This document shows, piece by piece, positions 16,682 to 27,821 of a stretch of DNA of 55,886 nucleotides. Each line of letters begins with the position of its first letter. The stretch's first letter is position 1. The notes beneath the pieces were generated by a model. The model ran no database searches, was not told where the DNA came from, and saw only the letters and a program-made list of their open reading frames with translations. Origin of the DNA: Tissierellia bacterium. GTDB lineage: Bacteria > Bacillota > Clostridia > Tissierellales > Tepidimicrobiaceae. The stretch is taken from the NCBI GenBank assembly GCA_012735215.1, contig JAAYHX010000019.1, positions 1 to 55,886 on the forward strand. Direction: 5' to 3'. Position numbers and translations under genes: made by a program.

Positions 16682-17626
16682 TTGAACTCAGAACTAAATA
16701 ATAGAAACTCAGAAATTATACGCACATTAGTGCTTACCACGATATTAGCCTTGTTTGGTATGTATTATTTTCCATTCATTATGTTCTTATACCCTGTAAT
16801 GTTTATTGTATTAGGTGTGAGGCATGGAGCAAGATACTCATTGATGGGGCTATTAGCATCTGCCTCCTTGTTAGGATTGATAGTTGACATAATATCTGGT
16901 ATACTCATGTTTATAGCCTTTATGCCTTTAACCCTTATAATAATTAATAGTATAGTTAGGAGAAGGAAGGCTACCAAAACCTTATTATATTCTACTATAG
17001 CATTTTTGGTATCAGTAATAATGATAGTTTCTTTTGTTAATATGAATGGTGTAAGTGTAATTGGTCAGTTAAAGGGAAATATTACACAGATTGTTAATAG
17101 TCAAATGGACTTGTTGGGACAGTTGAATTTAACCAAGGAGCAGGTGGCAGAGATCAGAAATTTACAAGGAAGTTATCTTGAAATAGTTTTAGCTGTAATC
17201 CCATCAGTTATTATAATATTCTCTCTTGTAATTTCATATTTAAACTATTTAATATCTAGCCTATTGCTGAGAAATAAAGAATATGCAGTAGTATTCATTC
17301 CAAGTTTTTCAAATTTTGAGCTGCCAAAAAATATTTTTCTAGGACTAGGCATCATGTTTCTTACCACATTCTTATTACACAATTTTAATTTAATTAATTC
17401 CTTTGAAGTGATATTAAACCTTATTGTACTCACCATCTTTGTGTTTTTCGTTCAGGGGATATCAGTTATAGATTACAAGTTAAAAGAAAAGAGAATAAAA
17501 ATAGGATGGAGAGTATTCCTAATAATATTGATTTTGGATTTTATACCTATAATTGGCTTATTAGCTATTTTGTTAGGTTTGTTTGATGTTATATTTGACT
17601 TTAGAAAGTTAAGGAGCTCCAATTAA
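16682..17626 (+). CDS. YybS-like DUF2232 membrane protein
   Basis: A 314-residue polytopic protein with about eight membrane helices, matching the YybS/DUF2232 family that precedes gdpP in many Firmicutes. A soluble stretch (about 120-160, KGNITQIVNSQMDLLGQLNL) lies between helices. Function is unknown; S-component-like transporter relatives have been proposed. The start is TTG 16682 after AGGGGTGG. It follows the MazG-like gene by 15 bases. Confidence 0.82.
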   Translation: MNSELNNRNSEIIRTLVLTTILALFGMYYFPFIMFLYPVMFIVLGVRHGARYSLMGLLASASLLGLIVDIISGILMFIAFMPLTLIIINSIVRRRKATKTLLYSTIAFLVSVIMIVSFVNMNGVSVIGQLKGNITQIVNSQMDLLGQLNLTKEQVAEIRNLQGSYLEIVLAVIPSVIIIFSLVISYLNYLISSLLLRNKEYAVVFIPSFSNFELPKNIFLGLGIMFLTTFLLHNFNLINSFEVILNLIVLTIFVFFVQGISVIDYKLKEKRIKIGWRVFLIILILDFIPIIGLLAILLGLFDVIFDFRKLRSSN

Positions 17627-17644
17627 TCCTGTTGGGAGGACAAT

Positions 17645-19645
17645 ATGAAGGGTAAACATATATTCAGTTTAAAAGACGGAAAAGTCTATCTAATATTTAT
17701 AGGAGTTTTAATAGCTATTATTTCTTACTATCAGCCTGTTTTGGCTGTATTGTTGGCTCTAGCCTTGGTATATTTAATATATAAATATGTGCGTACTATT
17801 AGGGATAGAGAGAGGGAATGGACAAGATATATAGAAAGCTTAACTGAGGAGTTTGACTCTGTTACTAAACATGCTGTTTTTAATATGCCCTTTCCCCTTG
17901 TTATGTTGAATTCAGATTATACCATATCCTGGTATAATACTAGATTCTTTGACATGCTTGGTCAGGAGGACATTTTAAATCAAAAAATAGGTGAGCTTTT
18001 ACCTAATATGGATATAGAAAAGCTGTCAAAGGACAATGATAAAGGCTATATATATGTAAAGTGTAATGAAGAGCACTATAAGGTATATTTTAATATAGTT
18101 GAAAGTAAGAAATCAGTAGTAAATAAGGGCAATACCATTATATTATACTGGGTAAGGGATACAGATTACATTAGATTACTTAAGGATTATATTGATGAAA
18201 AGATGGTGGTTTGCCTAGCCTACATCGACAATTATGATGAGGTGAAGAGCAACACTCCTGAGGCTAGCAGGCCCTTGGTATTTGCAGAAATTGATAATAT
18301 TATCAACCACTTTGCCTCCACCTACAATGGACTTATAAGAAAATATGAAAATGATAAGTATATTATAGTATTTGAGAACAAGTTTTTAAAGGAAGTGGAA
18401 GGCAAAAAGTTTGACATACTGGATCAGATAAGGGAAATAGATAAAGGAAATACCATATCTATAACTTTGAGTATGGGTATTGGAGCAAATGGCAAGAATC
18501 CTAATGAAAACCACGAGTTTGCCAAAGCTGCCATTGATATTGCCTTAGGAAGAGGTGGAGACCAAGCCGTCGTAAAGGAAGACAACAAGCTGAGATTCTA
18601 CGGAGGCAAGACTAAGGCGGTAGAAAAGAGAAATAAGGTAAAAGCAAGGGTTATTTCTCATGCCCTAATGCAATTAATAGACCAATCTGAAGAAGTCTTC
18701 GTAATGGGTCATACCAATGCAGATATGGATTCCTTTGGAGCATCTGTAGGAATTATAAGTGCAGCTAGAATGAGGGGAAAGAAAGGATATATAGTGCTTA
18801 AAGATATTACCCCGGCCATAAAAAATATATATAACAGGATCTTGACGGAAGCGCCTGAGTATTTGAATTGTATTGTGCTGCCAGAAGATGCAGAGGAGAT
18901 GATCAGTGAGTCCTCTTTAATGGTTGTGGTAGATAATCATAAGCCTAGCTTTACTGAAGCTCCAGAACTGTTGGATTTGACCAATAAGGTAGTTTTAATA
19001 GACCACCATAGAAGAGGGGCTGAATTTATCAAGGATCCAGTTTTAACCTATTTGGAACCCTATGCATCCTCAACCAGTGAATTGGTTACGGAAATCTTGT
19101 ATTATATGGAGGATAAGTTACAGCTAACTCCTTTTGAAGCAGATGCCTTGCTTGCAGGAATAACAGTTGATACTAAAAACTTTACTTTCCAAACAGGGGT
19201 AAGGACCTTTGAGGCAGCTTCTATTTTAAGAAGGGCTGGAGCTGATACTGCTAATGTAAGGGAACTATTTAAGGATGATTATGATATATTTGTTAAGAAG
19301 GCAGAAATTATCAAAAATTCTAAGATTGTTTTCAATAAAATTGCCATTGGTAGATTAGAAATGAGTTCAGAGGATTCAGTATTAATTGCTGCTCAGTCTG
19401 CTAATGACTTGTTGAATATCAATGGAATAGAAGCTTCTTTTGTGTTGACTCTTACTGGAGAAAAAATACACATAAGTGGCAGATCCTTAGGAAGCATATC
19501 AGTCCAGTTGATACTAGAAAGCTTAGGTGGTGGAGGCCATCTAACAAGTGCAGGTACTCAAATTGAAGGAAAGACCATGGATCAGGTAGAAAAGATGCTC
19601 ATAGATGCTATAGATGATTACTTAAAGGAAGGTGAGAAGAAATGA
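17645..19645 (+). CDS. gdpP: cyclic-di-AMP phosphodiesterase GdpP
   Basis: A 666-residue membrane enzyme that cleaves c-di-AMP to pApA. Two N-terminal helices (about 13-48), a PAS domain (about 75-170), a degenerate GGDEF domain (about 185-310) without the GGDEF signature, and DHH/DHHA1 domains (about 340-660). Metal ligands: His356, Asp360, Asp362 (GHTNADMD), Asp430, and DHH at 453-455. A GGGGH motif ([12 protein letters not shown]) lies near the end. It overlaps rplI by 4 bases. The product sets c-di-AMP and so potassium and envelope homeostasis. Confidence 0.95.
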   Translation: MKGKHIFSLKDGKVYLIFIGVLIAIISYYQPVLAVLLALALVYLIYKYVRTIRDREREWTRYIESLTEEFDSVTKHAVFNMPFPLVMLNSDYTISWYNTRFFDMLGQEDILNQKIGELLPNMDIEKLSKDNDKGYIYVKCNEEHYKVYFNIVESKKSVVNKGNTIILYWVRDTDYIRLLKDYIDEKMVVCLAYIDNYDEVKSNTPEASRPLVFAEIDNIINHFASTYNGLIRKYENDKYIIVFENKFLKEVEGKKFDILDQIREIDKGNTISITLSMGIGANGKNPNENHEFAKAAIDIALGRGGDQAVVKEDNKLRFYGGKTKAVEKRNKVKARVISHALMQLIDQSEEVFVMGHTNADMDSFGASVGIISAARMRGKKGYIVLKDITPAIKNIYNRILTEAPEYLNCIVLPEDAEEMISESSLMVVVDNHKPSFTEAPELLDLTNKVVLIDHHRRGAEFIKDPVLTYLEPYASSTSELVTEILYYMEDKLQLTPFEADALLAGITVDTKNFTFQTGVRTFEAASILRRAGADTANVRELFKDDYDIFVKKAEIIKNSKIVFNKIAIGRLEMSSEDSVLIAAQSANDLLNINGIEASFVLTLTGEKIHISGRSLGSISVQLILESLGGGGHLTSAGTQIEGKTMDQVEKMLIDAIDDYLKEGEKK

Positions 19646-20088
19646 AAGTAATTTTGTTGAAGGATGTAAAAGGACTAGGCAAGGCAGGCGAATTGGTTAA
19701 TGCCAAGGATGGATATGCAAGAAATTTTCTATTTCCTAAAAAATTAGCCATAGAAGCAACAGAAGCAAATCTAAAAAAGTGGAAAGAGGATATGGCAAAG
19801 AAGAAAGAGCAGGAGCAGGCAGAATATGAGGAGGCCTTAAAGTTAAAGAAAAAAATAGAGAGCATATCTGTGGAATTAAAGAGCAAATCCGGGGAAGGTG
19901 GAAAGCTGTTTGGTTCTATAACCTCTAAGGATATTGCTGAAGCATTGAAAAAACAACATAAGATAGACATTGACAGAAAGAAGATTGAGATGAAGAACAA
20001 CATAAAAACCTTAGGTACAGTTAATGTAGAAGTTAAGGTGTATCCAGAAGTTTCAGCTACTTTACAGGTTAATGTAGTTGAAGAATAA
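19642..20088 (+). CDS. rplI: ribosomal protein L9
   Basis: A 148-residue large-subunit protein. The N-terminal RNA-binding domain ([33 protein letters not shown]) is joined by a long helix to the C-terminal domain ([20 protein letters not shown]). The ATGA overlap with gdpP points to coupled translation. Length and order are standard. Confidence 0.96.
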   Translation: MKVILLKDVKGLGKAGELVNAKDGYARNFLFPKKLAIEATEANLKKWKEDMAKKKEQEQAEYEEALKLKKKIESISVELKSKSGEGGKLFGSITSKDIAEALKKQHKIDIDRKKIEMKNNIKTLGTVNVEVKVYPEVSATLQVNVVEE

Positions 20089-20091
20089 GGG

Positions 20092-21438
20092 GTGATTCAT
20101 ATAGAAGATATAGCATTGGGAAGAATTCCCCCACATAGTCTTGAATCAGAACAATCTGTACTAGGTTCAATGATAAAGGATAAAGAGGCTATTTATGCAG
20201 CAGTAGAATGGCTTCATCCTGATGATTTCTATAAGGAAGCAAATAAGGAGATATTTGAAGCTATACTGAGCCTATTCAATAGAAATGAACCAGTAGATAT
20301 AATAACCCTTGCAGAAGAATTAAAGAAGAGGGGCACCCTAGAAAATGTAGGAGGGGTCTCCTATTTAACGGACTTATCAGGTGGAATTGCTACCACTTCA
20401 AACATTAAGTACTATTGTGAAATAGTAAAGGAAAAGTCAACCTTAAGAAGGCTTATTAAAACTTGTGATGAGATAATAACTAAGAGCTATGAATACGATC
20501 AAGATGTTAACAGTATCATAGAAGAAGCAGAAAAGGGCATATTTGACATAACTCAAGGCAGAAACAGGGAAAGTTTTCATCCTATAAAAAAGGTGCTATT
20601 GGATAGTTTTGCAAAAATAGAGGAATTGGCAGCCAACCAAGGAGAGCTTACTGGCCTTACTACTGGATTTATAGATATTGACAACAAGCTTTCCGGTTTG
20701 CAAAAATCAGACCTAGTGCTTTTAGCGGCAAGACCTTCTATGGGAAAAACTGCATTGGGGATAAATATTGCTACCAATGCGGCCATTAAGGCAGGAGCAA
20801 GTGTAGCTATTTTTTCCCTAGAGATGTCAAAGGAACAGCTAGTTCAGAGAATGATAAGTTCAGTAGCCCATGTGGATTTGCAAAAAATCATTAGTGGAAG
20901 ACTGGATGAAGATGAATGGCTTAAGATTATAGACGCTATGGCCCCCTTATCTAAGGCAAAAGTCTTTATAGATGACACTGCAGGCATATCCTTAATGGAG
21001 ATGAAGGCAAAGTGCAGAAGGCTTAAGCTAGAAAAGGGCTTAGACTTGGTCCTCATAGACTATCTACAGTTGATGCAGCTGGATAGCAGATATGAAAGTA
21101 GGCAGCAAGAGATTTCGGCTATATCAAGGGGTCTAAAGGGGCTAGCAAAGGAAATGGACTGTCCAGTAGTAGCCCTATCCCAGCTTTCTCGTGCACCAGA
21201 GTTGCGTTCAGATCACAGGCCAATACTTTCTGACTTAAGAGAGTCTGGAGCTATAGAGCAGGATGCTGACGTAGTAATGTTCTTATATAGAGATGAATAC
21301 TATCACCAAGATTCAGATAAGAAGAATATAGGAGAAGTTATAATAGCTAAGCATAGAAACGGCCCCACAGGGACTGTGGAACTGGTCTGGAAGAAGGAAT
21401 TTACTAAATTCTTGAATAAAGAGTACATTAGGGAGTAG
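20092..21438 (+). CDS. dnaB: replicative DNA helicase DnaB
   Basis: A roughly 445-residue hexameric helicase of the replication fork. The N-terminal domain starts GRIPPHSLESEQSVLGSM; the RecA-like core has Walker A ARPSMGKT (213-220 counted from GTG 20092), Walker B LVLIDYLQLM and the HRNGPTG finger near the end. The start is unclear: GTG 20092 lies inside AAGGGGTGAT, and the codon at normal spacing is ATA (20101); TTG 20116 is another choice. It ends the rpsR-distal cluster. Its loader partners, DnaD-like and DnaI-like proteins, are encoded 2 kb downstream. Confidence 0.95.
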   Translation: MIHIEDIALGRIPPHSLESEQSVLGSMIKDKEAIYAAVEWLHPDDFYKEANKEIFEAILSLFNRNEPVDIITLAEELKKRGTLENVGGVSYLTDLSGGIATTSNIKYYCEIVKEKSTLRRLIKTCDEIITKSYEYDQDVNSIIEEAEKGIFDITQGRNRESFHPIKKVLLDSFAKIEELAANQGELTGLTTGFIDIDNKLSGLQKSDLVLLAARPSMGKTALGINIATNAAIKAGASVAIFSLEMSKEQLVQRMISSVAHVDLQKIISGRLDEDEWLKIIDAMAPLSKAKVFIDDTAGISLMEMKAKCRRLKLEKGLDLVLIDYLQLMQLDSRYESRQQEISAISRGLKGLAKEMDCPVVALSQLSRAPELRSDHRPILSDLRESGAIEQDADVVMFLYRDEYYHQDSDKKNIGEVIIAKHRNGPTGTVELVWKKEFTKFLNKEYIRE

Positions 21439-21551
21439 ATTTAAGTACACTAATAGGGGTATATATAGAGGAGAATATACCTAATAAAAACAAGGGGCTT
21501 ACCCCACATTAGCCCAAATACTGGAATGTATGAAGCTAAGGTTTACCTTGA

Positions 21552-21611
21552 TTATATGTAAATGCACTTGAATATGGAAAAGGATTTGGGAAAAGACTAC
21601 TAGATAAGCAA
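21552..21611 (+). pseudogene. remnant of a GNAT acetyltransferase
   Basis: In one frame this reads LYVNALEYGKGFGKRLLDK, the acetyl-CoA-binding motif A of GNAT enzymes (LYV-x-EY-x-GKGxGKRLLD). A TGA stop lies directly upstream in frame and nothing enzyme-like follows, so only a fragment remains. It lies in the 260-bp gap after dnaB. The intact GNAT gene at 21700 is of a different subtype. Confidence 0.5.
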
Positions 21612-21628
21612 TACTTGATCCTGAAAAC

Positions 21629-21670
21629 AAGAATACTTCGAAGAAGTAAACCTTTCTTCGAAGTATTCTT
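21629..21670. terminator. long hairpin after dnaB
   Basis: A perfect 14-bp stem (21629-21642 with 21657-21670) extends inward by 3-4 pairs. It lacks a T-run, so it may be a weak terminator or a processing site between dnaB and the GNAT operon. Confidence 0.45.
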
Positions 21671-21699
21671 AATTAACTACTATTGAAAGAGGGGAATAT

Positions 21700-22341
21700 A
21701 TGGAGCTAAGGGGAAAGAGGGTAAAAATAGTTCCTATGAAGGCAGAACATATATACAATGTAAAGAAATGGGGGATCCACGAAAATCCACTTCTAGCTGA
21801 CTATAACTTGCCCCAGTTTAGTAAGCGGGAATTAGAGAATTGGTTTTATTTTAGGATAAACAAGGATAATCAGAAATACTATAGTGTCTTTATTGAAGAA
21901 GACAGGATGATTGGATATTTTGGTATTAAGCGGATAAGAAGATTGTTTAGGGATGCTGTATTAGGAATAGTATTTGATCCAAACTATGTAAATCAGGGAT
22001 ATGGTTCAGAAACCCTTGAAGTTTTTTTGAACTATTATTTTAATGAATTGAAGATGAGAAGGATGTACTTGGAAGTTAGCAAGTTTAACAAGAGGGCCTT
22101 GAGGTGTTATGAAAAGGCTGGTTTTATAGTAATAGGCGAGTATTTAGTTGAGTTTTTTGATCAGGAAATAGATCTAACCAATCCATACTTTCTTAAGGAG
22201 CAATCTTCTTTTGTAATAAGGAATGGAAAGATATATAATTATATATACAAAATGAAACTAGATAAAAAAGCCTACTTAAAAGAGAGGGATACCATTGGTA
22301 AATCAAAATTTAAAAACACAGTTAAGCCAACTGTTGAATAG
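21700..22341 (+). CDS. GNAT family N-acetyltransferase
   Basis: A 213-residue acetyltransferase of the RimJ/RimL-like GNAT group: start MELRGKRVKIVPM, motif A LGIVFDPNYVNQGYGSETLEVFLNY, motif B RRMYLEVSKFNKRALRCYEKAGFI. It would transfer acetyl from acetyl-CoA to an amine or protein N-terminus; target unknown. A basic 40-residue tail follows the domain. AGGGGAA precedes the ATG. Its end overlaps the HD-domain gene by 47 bases, so they are translated from one message. Confidence 0.87.
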   Translation: MELRGKRVKIVPMKAEHIYNVKKWGIHENPLLADYNLPQFSKRELENWFYFRINKDNQKYYSVFIEEDRMIGYFGIKRIRRLFRDAVLGIVFDPNYVNQGYGSETLEVFLNYYFNELKMRRMYLEVSKFNKRALRCYEKAGFIVIGEYLVEFFDQEIDLTNPYFLKEQSSFVIRNGKIYNYIYKMKLDKKAYLKERDTIGKSKFKNTVKPTVE

Positions 22342-23530
22342 CTTATGTTTTGCCCTGGATATAGCGGAAAATAGATATTTCAACCACTCAAGAAGAACAG
22401 CATACATAGCCTATAATATAGCTAAGGAAATGGGATTAAATAAAGATGATGTAGCCAACACCTATTTTGCCTCACTTATCCATGATATAGGCATGGCAGG
22501 CCATTTAGCCAGGTATACTATTATGGATATTCACAAATATATGACCTTGAAGAAGGAACACTGCCACTATGGATATGAAATACTAGCAAGTCTTCCAATA
22601 GACAAAAACATAAAGGATTATGTGCTCTACCATCATGAACAATGGGATGGTCTGGGACCCTATGGGCTTAAAGGTGATGAAATCCCATTAGTTTCTCAAA
22701 TAATTCACATTGCAGATTTCTTTGAGATCTACTATCTAAGGAAGCTTGAAGCTACAGGAGATGATCAAAATCTCAATACCATAGATTCGGCTAAAATATG
22801 GATTAGCAAGTATGCCAATAATCTTTTTAAGAAAGATCTTTGCGATACTTTTATATCCCTACTAGACAAGGAGAAGTTTTGGTTTGATTTGAACTTCAGA
22901 AATATTGAACAGGTTTTAGAATTAATTGAGCCTGTTGAGGACGTATACATAGATATGGATGATCTATATAAGATTTCAGAGACCTTTTCAAAACTAATAG
23001 ACTATAAAAGCAAGTTTACCTATGAACACTCTCAGGGAATATCCAATATAGCCCATTATTTTGCAACCTTTCTAGGATATGACCTATTGATGGTTAATAA
23101 GCTTACTATTGCTGCAAATCTACATGATATTGGCAAGATGGTAGTTCCCCTATCAATACTTGAGAAACCAGGAAAGCTTACTCAAGCAGAATTCCAAATT
23201 ATCAAATCCCATCCTTATTATACAAAGCTCATACTAAAGCAGATAGAAGGAATTGAAGACATTGCAGAATGGGCAGGAAATCATCATGAAAAGCTCAATG
23301 GAAGGGGATATCCTGAAAAACTTAATGGAAGCCGTATAAGTAGAGAAGATGAGATAATAGCCATTGCTGATATTTATCAAGCTCTAACAGAAGATAGACC
23401 TTATAGAAAGGGACTGGAACCCCTTACGGCTATAAATAAGATGATAGAAATGGCCAATAGGGGAGAACTTTCAAAGGAAATTATAAATGACTTTAAGCAT
23501 TTTATTTGCAACTCAGAGGTGTTAGTATGA
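22295..23530 (+). CDS. tandem HD / HD-GYP domain protein
   Basis: A 411-residue soluble protein with two HD domains. The first (about 28-145) has His31, HD 63-64 and a degenerate HHEQWDGLGPYG. The second (about 240-400) is a full HD-GYP: His245, HD 277-278 and HHEKLNGRGYP 330-340, as in cyclic-di-nucleotide phosphodiesterases. No receiver or membrane domain is present, so its signal input is unclear. The start is TTG 22295 after AGAGAGGG. It overlaps the DnaD gene by ATGA. A regulatory nuclease role is likely; the substrate cannot be told from sequence. Confidence 0.88.
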   Translation: MVNQNLKTQLSQLLNSLCFALDIAENRYFNHSRRTAYIAYNIAKEMGLNKDDVANTYFASLIHDIGMAGHLARYTIMDIHKYMTLKKEHCHYGYEILASLPIDKNIKDYVLYHHEQWDGLGPYGLKGDEIPLVSQIIHIADFFEIYYLRKLEATGDDQNLNTIDSAKIWISKYANNLFKKDLCDTFISLLDKEKFWFDLNFRNIEQVLELIEPVEDVYIDMDDLYKISETFSKLIDYKSKFTYEHSQGISNIAHYFATFLGYDLLMVNKLTIAANLHDIGKMVVPLSILEKPGKLTQAEFQIIKSHPYYTKLILKQIEGIEDIAEWAGNHHEKLNGRGYPEKLNGSRISREDEIIAIADIYQALTEDRPYRKGLEPLTAINKMIEMANRGELSKEIINDFKHFICNSEVLV

Positions 23531-24624
23531 ATTTCTTTTTAGAAACTACTGATATAGATTTAGGCAATACCCCTATAGAGAATATATTTATAAACGACTA
23601 TATGCCCATGGCTAATGGAACTTATGTTAAGGTGTACTTGTTAGGGTATAAGTATGCTTACGATAAGGATAACAACATATCTGTTGACAATGAAACAATT
23701 GCAAAAAATTTAAACATGCCCCTTACAGAGGTTTTAGAAGCTTGGGATTTTTGGGAAGGAAAGGGGATAATTGAGAAGATATATCAGGACGAAAACGACA
23801 AGTTTAACTATAGGATAAAATTTTTGAATTTAAAGCAGCTATATATAAAGAATAATTACAAGCCAATCAACACTCAAGATAGCTTAACTAATAAGACCTA
23901 TACTTCTTCAGTAGATGATTTAGTTGAAGCCAACAGAAATCCTGCTATAAATAACATGTTTAAAAATATCGATTATATAATGAGAAGGCCTTTAGCCCCT
24001 AATGAAAAGAATAAGGTTTTAGAATGGATGTTTAACTACAATATGGATCCAGATATAATTGAAAAGGCTTTTTTCTACGGTGTGGAGAAGAAGGGGAGAA
24101 GAAGATTAAACTATATTGAAGGGATAATAAGAAATTGGTATGATGAAGGCATAACAAATGTGGAAGCTTTGCAGGAACACTTGAAGGTCAATAATGAGAA
24201 GTTCTACAGGTATGAAAGGGTTATGAAGTACCTAGGTAGGGCAAGTAGAAACCCTACTGAAAGCGAGGTAAAGGTTATAGACAAGTGGTTTGATGAGTAT
24301 AACTTCTCCATGGAAATGGTGCTCAAAGGTTGTGAGAATTCCAAGAAGACTTCAAATCCAAGTATAAACTATATTGACGGCATCTTAACCTCTTGGTATG
24401 AAAAGGGAATAAAGAGTGTAGAAGAGATAGAGATAAAGGACAAACTACCTGAAAGAAAAGAGGAAAAGAAGGCCACAAGTTTTGTAAGAAAAGCTGTACC
24501 AAACAGGTTTCACAATTTTGAACAGAGAACTTCAAAATATACTGCAGAAGAGCTAGAGGAGATTGCAAGAAGAAAGAGAGAAAAATACTATTTCAACAAT
24601 AAAGGAGAAGTAAAAGATGTATAG
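23527..24624 (+). CDS. DnaD-domain primosome protein
   Basis: A 365-residue protein with an N-terminal winged-helix part (about 15-100) and two DnaD C-terminal domains (about 140-215 and 225-300), each ending in the ssDNA-contact pattern YIxGIxxxWYxxGI (YIEGIIRNWYDEGI, YIDGILTSWYEKGI). DnaD proteins remodel DNA and help load the helicase at origins or restart sites. ATG 23527 overlaps the stop of the HD-GYP gene; it is preferred over the frame opening at 23506. A basic tail precedes the dnaI-like gene, which it overlaps by 8 bases. Confidence 0.88.
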   Translation: MNFFLETTDIDLGNTPIENIFINDYMPMANGTYVKVYLLGYKYAYDKDNNISVDNETIAKNLNMPLTEVLEAWDFWEGKGIIEKIYQDENDKFNYRIKFLNLKQLYIKNNYKPINTQDSLTNKTYTSSVDDLVEANRNPAINNMFKNIDYIMRRPLAPNEKNKVLEWMFNYNMDPDIIEKAFFYGVEKKGRRRLNYIEGIIRNWYDEGITNVEALQEHLKVNNEKFYRYERVMKYLGRASRNPTESEVKVIDKWFDEYNFSMEMVLKGCENSKKTSNPSINYIDGILTSWYEKGIKSVEEIEIKDKLPERKEEKKATSFVRKAVPNRFHNFEQRTSKYTAEELEEIARRKREKYYFNNKGEVKDV

Positions 24625-25600
24625 TGAAATCTTGAGGGATGTTTTGAAGGAGTATGAAAGAAAAAGAGATAGGGCTATTTATGAGCAGAAGTTAAGAGTT
24701 AAATTGGTACATGAAAAGGTGCCAAAGATTAAGGAAATAGATGAAGATATTACAAAAACAGGTCTTCTAATATCCAAGGCTATCATTCAGAACCCAGATA
24801 ATTATGAGGAAGATATACACCAAGTTAAAGAACAGCTGAAAAAGCTTAAGATGGAGAAGGCCTATCTCCTTACTGATAACAATATACCAACCGATTACCT
24901 AGATGTAAAATATGAATGTTCTAAATGTAATGATACTGGATTTTTAGAAAATGGAGAACAATGCACTTGTCTTAAACAAGCCCTCATAAACAGGGCATAT
25001 AACATGTCCAACTTAAAAGATGTATTGGAAAAGCAGAACTTTGATACCTTTAACATAAATATATTTCCTGATGAGAAGTTTGAAGATGAATCCATGACTC
25101 CAAGAGAAAATATGATGTATATATTAAGCATATGTGAGGGATTTGTAGCAAACTTTGATGTGAATAATGAAGAAAACCTATTGTTCTACGGAACTACAGG
25201 TTTAGGCAAGACCTTTATGTGCAGCTGTATTGCCAAGGCTTTATTGGATAAGGGTAAAATAGTAATATATCAAACAGCCTTTAAAATACTGGAGATAATT
25301 GAAAAAAGAAAATTTAGCAACAGGGGAGAAAGATTTGATAGCCAGGATTATGAACTACTCTTTGATGCAGACTTACTTATTATAGATGACCTAGGAACGG
25401 AACTATCCAATACTTTTACTAATGCTGAAGTATTTAATATCGTAAACACCCGGATATTAGATGGGAAAAAGACCATTATTTCCACCAATCTATCTCCTAA
25501 GGAGATATCCGATAGCTATTCAGATAGGATATTTTCCAGAGTATTTGAGAAGTTTGTTCCTCTTAAGTTCTTTGGACCTGATTTAAGGTGGGAAAGCTAA
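24617..25600 (+). CDS. dnaI: DnaI/DnaC-like helicase loader ATPase
   Basis: A 327-residue AAA+ ATPase. The N-terminal part is helical, then a zinc site CSKC...CTC (Cys101, 104, 116, 118), then the ATPase with Walker A GTTGLGKT (192-199) and Walker B LLIIDDLG. These features match DnaI, which loads the DnaB helicase. It overlaps the DnaD gene start to end (ATG inside its last codons), consistent with a primosome pair; dnaB itself is just upstream at 20 kb. Confidence 0.9.
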   Translation: MYSEILRDVLKEYERKRDRAIYEQKLRVKLVHEKVPKIKEIDEDITKTGLLISKAIIQNPDNYEEDIHQVKEQLKKLKMEKAYLLTDNNIPTDYLDVKYECSKCNDTGFLENGEQCTCLKQALINRAYNMSNLKDVLEKQNFDTFNINIFPDEKFEDESMTPRENMMYILSICEGFVANFDVNNEENLLFYGTTGLGKTFMCSCIAKALLDKGKIVIYQTAFKILEIIEKRKFSNRGERFDSQDYELLFDADLLIIDDLGTELSNTFTNAEVFNIVNTRILDGKKTIISTNLSPKEISDSYSDRIFSRVFEKFVPLKFFGPDLRWES

Positions 25601-25624
25601 TGTATTTGTGAGAGGAGAATCCAT

Positions 25625-26149
25625 GTGAATGCTTGGGAAAGAAGAGAGAAGATACTCAATGCTTTAGTAAAAAGCCATAAGCCAATAAAGGGAACTGAAC
25701 TTGCGGAAATGCACAAGGTAACCAGACAGGTAATAGTACAAGATATTGCCCTTTTAAGGGCTAGAGGAGAAAACATCTTGGCCACACCCCAAGGTTATTT
25801 AATACCAGAAGCGGATAGAGAAAAAAAACTAGTGAAAAGGATAGTATGTAAACACAAATATAATAGCGAAATGGAAGACGAATTGAAAACAATTGTTGAT
25901 CTAGGAGGAAAAATAATAGATGTAATAGTTGAGCATCCCTTATATGGGGAGATTAGAAGCTTTCTCCAAATCAGTTCCCGATTGGATTTGGAACACTTCA
26001 TGTCAAGTATAAGGGAAACAGATGCTGAACCTCTATCATCCTTGACAGAAGGACTTCATATTCATACTATAGAAGTAAGGGATGAAAAAGCCTTTAACAG
26101 GATAAAGATGGCTCTTAGAGAAAAAGGGTATTTAGCAGATGAAGATTAA
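25625..26149 (+). CDS. niaR: transcription repressor NiaR
   Basis: A 174-residue regulator: N-terminal HTH_11 winged helix (about 1-60, TELAEMHKVTRQVIVQDIALLRARG) and C-terminal 3H domain named for its conserved histidines (CKHKY, VEHPLYGEI, EGLHIHTIE). NiaR represses NAD and niacin genes when bound to nicotinic acid. The start is GTG 25625 after AGGAGA; the nearby ATG is out of frame. It closes the GNAT-to-NiaR operon. A plausible target is pncB at 43-44.5 kb. Confidence 0.9.
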   Translation: MNAWERREKILNALVKSHKPIKGTELAEMHKVTRQVIVQDIALLRARGENILATPQGYLIPEADREKKLVKRIVCKHKYNSEMEDELKTIVDLGGKIIDVIVEHPLYGEIRSFLQISSRLDLEHFMSSIRETDAEPLSSLTEGLHIHTIEVRDEKAFNRIKMALREKGYLADED

Positions 26150-26157
26150 AGAGTTTA

Positions 26158-26186
26158 TTGATATTTAAGAGAAAGTGTGGTATACT
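26158..26186 (+). promoter_or_regulatory. promoter of the serS T-box leader
   Basis: TTGATA (26158-26163) and TATACT (26181-26186), spaced 17, start transcription near 26193, just before stem I of the T-box. Confidence 0.75.
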
Positions 26187-26192
26187 AATTAG

Positions 26193-26404
26193 TAAAATTT
26201 CACATTATAGCAATGAAGGGACCAAGTAGGTAATAAGACCTTCTTTCCAGAGAGCCAATGGTTGGTGAAAATTGGCAAGGCTTATTATCGAATCCAGCCT
26301 GGAGCTAATACTTGCTATGAGTGAACCGAAAGGTTAACTAGGGTGGCAACGCGGGAATAACTCTCGTCCCTAAAGTATAGGGATTGAGAGTTTTTATATT
26401 TTAT
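26193..26404 (+). ncRNA. serine T-box leader of serS
   Basis: A standard T-box riboswitch. It has the AG-rich stem I segment (GACCAAGTAGGTAA), the AGAGAGCC/GGTTGGTGAAAA distal part, the specifier region GAATCCAGCCTGGAG with codon TCC (Ser) at 26293-26295, and the T-box proper AGGGTGGCAACGCGGG at 26340-26355. A terminator stem (26361-26390) with a T-run to about 26398 competes with the antiterminator. Uncharged tRNA-Ser would turn serS on. Confidence 0.95.
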
Positions 26405-26514
26405 GGAAGACTACGAACTTATAAAATATGTACTAGTACAAGATTTACATATTAATAAAAAAACTTATTTCTGCTGCTTTCATAAACTTTTTAAGAAGAT
26501 TTATTATTAAATAA

Positions 26515-27810
<1,296 letters not shown>

Positions 27811-27821
27811 TATTGAATTTT

